A stretch of DNA of 20,000 nt. Source: Prorocentrum cordatum. Taxonomy: Eukaryota > Sar > Dinophyceae > Prorocentrales > Prorocentraceae. Positions 14,973 to 20,000 of this stretch are shown piece by piece. Both the position numbers and the translations under genes were made by a program. The DNA lies in NCBI GenBank assembly GCA_963575745.1, contig CAUYUJ010016493.1, forward strand, positions 583,993 through 603,992, written 5' to 3'. The notes under the pieces were generated by a model. The model did not search any database and was not told the origin of the DNA. It saw nothing but the letters and a program-made list of their open reading frames with translations. Numbering within the stretch: position 1 is the stretch's first letter; each line of letters opens with the position of its first letter.

Positions 14973-15156
14973 TAATGCAAGAATATAGTGGAAGAATACC
15001 GCCTGACCAATAAGAATGCAGACGCACGAAGAAGACGAATTAATAACCAATAATCATCACTCCTCATCCTCAATACTAATAATATCACTACTACTCCTCT
15101 TTTTCATCATCACACTACACATTACTCATAAGAGACAATCCTAATCCGAATATCCA
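14973..15156. other. AT-rich stretch, no gene seen
   Basis: Rich in AATAAT, CATCAT and ACTACT phrases and much lower in GC than its surroundings. It may be the 3' UTR and intergenic DNA after the candidate terminal exon. Confidence 0.5.
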
Positions 15157-15390
15157 TCATCCTTCCTCCTTCCTTCCTCCTCCCCTCCCTCCTCCCTCCT
15201 ACAACTCCTCCACCTCCTACCCTTCTCCGTCTTCCTCCTTCCTCATTCTCCTTCTCCATCTCCTCCTCCACCTCCCCCTCCTCAACTCCTCTCCTCCTCC
15301 TCCTCCTCCTCCTCCTCATCTCCTCCTCCTCCTCCACTCCTCCCTACTCCTCCTCCTCCTCCTCCTCCTCCTCCTCCTCCTCCTCCCCCT
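15157..15390. repeat. TCC pyrimidine tract
   Basis: Degenerate (TCC)n and CTT runs over about 230 bp, purest at 15296-15387. It is opposite in polarity to all the other GGA tracts in the window. Confidence 0.95.
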
Positions 15391-15474
15391 TCTCGGGTCG
15401 CCTACGGCCCCGGGAGAAGCCGTGCGAGCGAGGGATCTTATGAGAACGTGTTCCAGACATGCTCGCGTCGTGAC

Positions 15475-15605
15475 ACAGCAAAACACGACGGGAGGTTTTT
15501 GGCCGGTTTCGGCCTCCGGGGGGCCCTTGCCGGGCCCCTGGACCGTCAAAACAATACTCGGGATGAAAAGCCGAGAACGGGGTGTTTTGGGAATCACCTC
15601 GGGGG
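15475..15605 (+). repeat. dispersed CCTCTGGGGGC family, plus copy
   Basis: AACACGACGGGAGGTTTTTG, GGTTTCGGCCTCCGGGGGGC, GCCGGGCCCCTGGACCGTC and ATACTCGGGATGAAAAGCCG repeat the order of the minus copy at 12590-12745 and the core of the 190-bp repeats. Confidence 0.6.
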
Positions 15606-15659
15606 GAACAGGTTCAGCATGTGGGGTTGGCCCCTTCTGGTCGTGGACGCCGTCGTAAA

Positions 15660-15770
15660 CGCATCGCCGTAGAACGAATCCGCCGTCGAAGGGCTTATAT
15701 TGCGGACCCGCTACAAACAAATATTCAACATGTAAATCGGACACAAAAAATCAATGTGTACACGCGCTAC
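15660..15770 (+). repeat. A-rich ~32-bp degenerate repeats before copy B
   Basis: Units of the type AATCCGC..ACAAA..AATCAATGTG recur loosely. The same A-rich unit precedes the leaders of copies C and D, so it is part of the higher-order repeat. Confidence 0.6.
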
Positions 15771-18108
15771 AAAGAATTAGCCTGACGAAGGACCCAACCA
15801 TGTGCAGTTGCGAGTACCGCATTGTGGGTACCGGTTTCGGTGAAGCTCCTATGGGGACACGAAACTTGTGAGGGGTGCGCCGAATTTGGTGGCGCGGACG
15901 CATGTAGACACCGCCACTGGGGCCTTCGGTGTAGCTCCCTATGAGGCCACCAAACGCTGCCCTGGGCGAGGGAGACGCATGCGAACTGCGCCATTGGGAC
16001 CTTCGCTGGAGCTCCTTATGGGGCCACGAAACGCTGCCCTGGGCGAGGGAGACGCATGCGAACTGCGCCATTGGGACCTTCGCTGGGGCTCCTTATGGGG
16101 CCGCGGCTGCCCTGGGTGGGGGAACCGCATGCGGGCACTCCCACTGGGGCCTTCGGTGGAGCTCCCTACGGGGCTACGAGACGCTGCCCTGGGTGGGGAA
16201 CCGATGCGGGCACCCCCACTGGGGCCTTCGGTGGAGCTCCCTATTGGGCCACGAAGCGCTGTCTTGGGCGGGGGAGACGCATGCGAACACCCCGATTGAG
16301 GCCTTCGGTGGAGTTCTGTACGGGGCTACGAAACGCTGCCCTGGGTGGGGGAACCGCATGCGGCCACCCCCACTGGGGCCTTCGGTGGAGCTCCTTATGG
16401 AGCTACGAAACGCTGCCCTGGGTGGGGGAACCGCATGCGGGCACCCCGACGGGGGCCTACGGTGGAGCTCCCTATGGGGCCACGAAACGCTGCCCTGGGT
16501 GGGGGAACCGCATGCGGGCACCCCCACTGGGGCCTTCGGTGGAGCTCCCCACGGGGCTACGAAACGCTGCCCTGGGTGGGGGAACCGCATGCGGGCACCC
16601 CCACTGGGGCCTTCGGTGAGCTCCCTACGGGGCCACGAAACGCGGCCCCGGGTGAGGGAACCGCATGCGGCCACCCCCACTGGGGCCTTCGGTGGAGCTC
16701 CCTACGGGACTACGAGACGCTGCCTTGGGTGGGGGAACCGCATGCGGGCACCCCCACTGGGGCCTTTGGTGGAGCGCCCTATGGGGCTACGAAGCGGTGC
16801 CCTGGGTGGGGGAACCGCGTGCGGGCACCCCCACGGGGGCTTTCGGTGGAGTTCTGTATGAGGCCACGAAGCGCTGCCCTGGGTGGGGGAACCGCACGCG
16901 GGCACCCCCACTGGGGCCTTCGGTGGAGCTCCCTATGGGGCTACGAAACGCTGCCCTGGGTGAGGGAACCGCATGCGGGCGCCCCCAATGGGGCCCTTCG
17001 GTGGAGTACCGTATGGGGCTACGAAGCGCTGCCCTGGGTGGGGGAACCGCATGCGGGCACCCCCACTGGGGCGTCGGTGGAGCGCCCTATGGGGCTACGA
17101 AACGTTGCCCTGGGTGGGGGAACCGTGTGCGGGCACCCCCACTGGGGCCTTCGGTGGAGCCCCCGATGGGGCTACGAAGCGCTGCCTTGGGTGGGGGAAC
17201 CGCATGCGGGCACCCCCACTGGGGCCGTCGGTGGAGCTCCCCATGGGGCTACGAAGCTTTACCAGGGCAGTGGGAACCGCATGCGGGCACCCCCACTGGG
17301 GCCTTCGGTGGAGTCCCGATGGGGCCACACAAACGCATGCCCATGGGTGGGGGAACCGCATGCGGGCACCACCAATGGGGCCTCGGCTAGAAGCTCCCCA
17401 TCTGGGCACGAAGCGCTGCTAGGGTGGGGGAACCGCATGCGCCCCCCCCACTGGGGCCTTTTGGTGGAGCTCCCTATGGGGCCACTGAGCGCTGCCCTGG
17501 GTGGGGGAACCGCATGCGCCCGGCCTTCGGTGGAGCCCCGTGTGGGGCCAAGAAACGCTGCCCTGGGCGGGGGAACCGCATGCGCCCACCCCCACTGGGA
17601 CCGCTGGTGGGACCCACCCCCCCCCACACCCCCCCCAACTTTTTCTTCCCGATGGGCTACGAAGCGCTGCCTGGGTGGGGGAACCGCATGCGGGCACCCT
17701 CACTTGGGGCCTTCCCTCACTTGGGGCCTCGGTGGAGCTCCCATAGAGCCCCTATGGGGCCACGAGGCGTTGCCCTGGGTGAGGGAACGATGCGCCTACC
17801 CCTTCGGGGCCTCTCGGTCGGAGCTCCCTACGGGGCTACGAAACGCTGCCCTGGGGGGGTGAAACCGCATGCGCCACCCCCACTGGGGCCTTCGGTGGAG
17901 GGGGCTCCCCCCCCGGGGGGGATAGTTTTTTGGGGGGCTACGAGACGCTGCCCTGGGTGGGTGAAACGCAGGGAAGAGGGGGAGGAGGGAGGAGCGGGAG
18001 GAGGAGGGAGAGGAGGAGGAGGAGGAAAGAGGAAGGAGGAGGAAGGTGGGACGCGGGGCGCTGTCTCTTCAAAACGAGGACCCAACACCACAGGATGATT
18101 GGGAATGA
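15771..18108 (+). repeat. composite VNTR element, copy B (77-bp units)
   Basis: The order is a leader (AATTAGCCTGACGAAGGACC, to about 15840), one transitional unit containing GAGGGGTGCGCCGAA, then about 26 units of nominally 77 bp (about 15950-17960), a GGA tract (17969-18046), and the trailer CTGTCTCTTCAAAAC...CCACAGGATGATTGGGAA (18060-18108). Units contain CCTTCGGTGGAGCTCC, CTATGGGGC(C/T)ACGAA, CGCTGCCCTGGGTGGGGGAA and CCGCATGCG. Starts of GGGGGAACCG at 16501 and 16578, and at 16731 and 16808, give the 77-bp period. Degeneracy and poly-C inserts rise after about 17400. Open frames as long as 505 codons result from the lack of stops. Confidence 0.93.
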
Positions 18109-18270
18109 ACGTGTAAACTCGCCACAGAGGGAATCAATATGCAAATCCACCACACAAGGAGTCAATGTGCAAACCCGCCACAACAAGAACCAATGTATAA
18201 ATCCGCTACAAAAGGAATCAATGTGCAAATCAAACCTTTAGAAAAAGAGATCCGATTGACATCCTCGACA
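18109..18270 (+). repeat. A-rich ~32-bp degenerate repeats between copies B and C
   Basis: About five units resembling CCGC(C/T)ACAAAAGGAATCAATG with TGCAAATC links. They are bounded by the trailer of B and the leader of C. Confidence 0.8.
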
Positions 18271-19500
18271 AAATTAGCTTGACGAAGGACCCAACCATGT
18301 GCAGTTGCGAGTACCGCATTGTGGGTACCGGTTTCGGTGAAGCTCCTATGGGGACACGAAATGTGTGAGGGGTGCGCCGAAATTGGTGGCGCGGAAGCAT
18401 GTGGACACCGCTACTGGGGCCTTCGGTGTAGCTCCCTATGGGGCCACGAAACGCTGCCCTGGGCGAGGGAGACGCATGCGAACTGCGCCATTGGGACCTT
18501 CGCTGGAGCTCCTTATGGGGCCACGAAGCGCTGTCATGGGCGGGGGAGGCGCATGCGAACTGCGCCTCTGGCGCCTTCGGTGGAGCTCCCTATGGGGCCA
18601 CGAAACGCTGTCCTGGGTGGGAGAGACGCATACGAACACCCCGATTGAGGCTTTCTGGGGCCACGAAGCGTTGTCCTGGGCAGGGGGGACGCATGCGCCC
18701 ACCCCCACTGGGGCATTCGGTGGAGCTCCCTATTGGGCCACGAAGCGCTGCCTTGGGTGGGGGAACCGCATGCGCCCACCCCCACTGGGGCATTCGGTGG
18801 AGCTCCCTATGGGGCCACGAAGCGCTGCCCTGGGTGAGGGAACCGCATGCGCCCACCCCCACTGGGGCCTTCGGTGGAGCTCCCTATGGGGCCACGAAGC
18901 GCTGCCCTGGGTGAGGGAACCGCATGCGCCCACCCCTACTGGGGCCTTCGGTGGAGCGCTTTATGGGGCCACGAAACGCTGCCCTGGGTGGGGGAACCGC
19001 ATGCGCCCACTCCCACTGGGGCCTTCGGCGGAGCTCCCTTTGGGGCAACGAAACGCTGCCTTGGGTGGGGAAACCGCATGCGCCCATCCCCCAGTGGGGC
19101 CTTCGGTGGAGCTCCCTGTGGGGCCACGAAGCGCTGCCCTGGGTGGGGGAACCGCATGCGCCCACCCCCACTGGGACCTTCGGTGAAGCTCCTTATGGGG
19201 CCACGAAGCGCTGCCCTGGGTGAGGGAACCGCATGCGCCCACCCCCACTTGGGCCTTCGGTGGAGCTCCCTATGGGGCCACGAAGCGCTGCCTTGGGTGG
19301 GGGAACCGCATGCGCCCCCCCCCCCACTGGGACCTTCGGTGGAGCTCCCTGTGGGGCTACGAAACGTGTGAGAGGTGTGCCGAGAGCAGAGGCAAGGAGG
19401 GGGAGGAGGGAGGAGGCGGAGGAGGGCGGGAAGGAAGGAGGAGGAACGCGGGACACCGTCTCTTCAAAACGGGGACCCAACACCACAGGATGATTGGGAA
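18271..19500 (+). repeat. composite VNTR element, copy C (77-bp units)
   Basis: The leader is almost identical to that of copy B, with the same transitional unit (GAGGGGTGCGCCGAA). About 13 units of 77 bp follow (GGGAACCGC at 18761 and 18838), then GTGAGAGGTGTGCCGA, a GGA tract (19388-19446) and the trailer (19452-19500). Most units carry GCGCCCACCCCCACTGGGG where copy B has GCGGGCACCCCCACTGGGG, so units have been homogenised within each array. Confidence 0.93.
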
Positions 19501-19740
19501 AGAATATGATTGAGGCCCTGGACAGAATAGATCTTATTGCAATTCTTTACAACAAGGGATCCGCCTGAAAACTTCCACGAAAAGGAATAGCATTGAAACC
19601 CTTTTACAAAAGCAGTATGTTTAAAATCTTCGACAACAGGAATCCGACTGAAATCCGTTAACAAAGGAATTATGTTGAAATCCTCGAACCAAGGAACCCG
19701 ATGGAAATCCACAACAAAAGGAATTCTGTGGAAATCCTCA
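19501..19740 (+). repeat. A-rich ~32-bp degenerate repeats between copies C and D
   Basis: Seven or so loosely related units (TGAAA(T/A)CC..CNACAA..GGAAT) separate the trailer of C from the leader of D. No gene seen. Confidence 0.75.
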
Positions 19741-20000
19741 AAAATTAGCCTGACGAAGGACCCAACCATGTGCAGTTGCGAATACCGCATTGTGGGTACC
19801 GGTTTCGGTGGAGCTCCTATGGGGCCGCGAAACTTGTGAGGGGTGCGCCGAAGTTGGTGGCGCGGACGCATGTGGACACCGCCACTGGGGCCTTCGGTGT
19901 AGCTCCCTATGGGGCCACGAAACGCTGCCCTGGGCGAGGGAGACGCATGCGAACTACCATGCGAACTGGAGGGGCCATGGGGAAGTCCGAGGAAAAGAAA
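19741..20000 (+). repeat. composite VNTR element, copy D (truncated by window edge)
   Basis: The leader, transitional unit and the start of the first 77-bp unit match copies B and C to about 19955. From there the sequence departs (ACCATGCGAACTGGAGG...), so either the array is interrupted or a different unit type begins. The right end lies outside the window. Confidence 0.8.

Noticed and set aside
16345-17862. 505-codon open frame and its companions in all frames of the arrays
   Set aside because: The period of 77 bp shifts the frame each unit, so the frame is open because the unit lacks stops. No evidence of coding selection in one frame.
15950-19380. CRISPR-like array
   Set aside because: Units are contiguous degenerate tandem copies with no unique spacers, no cas genes nearby, and the window looks eukaryotic.
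1-20000. tRNA, rRNA, trans-spliced leader gene
   Set aside because: I saw no cloverleaf with TTC-GA type loops, no conserved rRNA stretch and no spliced-leader sequence. A covariance-model scan was not possible.

Overview
The window looks like nuclear DNA of a eukaryote, most probably a dinoflagellate. I infer this from exon-sized coding islands lost in GC-rich repetitive DNA, all recognisable coding on the + strand, many GGA/TCC, TCG and CA microsatellites, and the protein families present: a STYX-type pseudophosphatase, an RluA-type pseudouridine synthase next to an exon with an OPR/RAP-like 'NLAWAL' motif, and HNH/NUMOD modules. No database search was possible, so the organism is an inference. 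There are no operons, and I found no rRNA, tRNA or CRISPR array.

Layout. 1-1840: GGA and TCG microsatellites, a C13/G13 inverted homopolymer pair and short dispersed repeats, with a possible acidic protein tail at 69-359. 2147-2745: the last two exons of a STYX-like gene. They are separated by a 195-bp insert with ~38-bp terminal inverted repeats and a 5-bp target duplication. Removing the insert plus one duplication copy restores the reading frame exactly, yet no GT-AG boundary fits. 2769-3031: a doubled hairpin element just after the stop codon. 3432-4672: a minus-strand copy of a composite tandem-repeat element with 89-bp units. 5160-6150: a weak open frame and CA/GA microsatellites. 6925-8290: a frameshifted, multi-module HNH/NUMOD homing-endonuclease-like relic. 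8549-9336: three inverted-repeat elements. 8729-11664: exons of an RluA-family pseudouridine synthase gene, possibly continuing to 13060 and 14972. 12060-15650: degenerate G-rich repeats, GGA/TCC tracts and two dispersed families. 15660-20000: three consecutive plus-strand copies of the composite element, forming a higher-order repeat with 77-bp units.

Genes. Nothing links the STYX and pseudouridine synthase genes beyond shared orientation. The first would be a catalytically dead phosphatase-fold binding protein, the second an RNA-modifying enzyme, perhaps organellar if the OPR-like exon belongs to it. The HNH relic is selfish-element-like and appears dead.

The most striking observations are the inverted-repeat intron with non-canonical boundaries in the STYX gene, the composite element built as leader, VNTR, purine tract, trailer and A-rich spacer, and the broken NUMOD4-HNH-NUMOD1 array.
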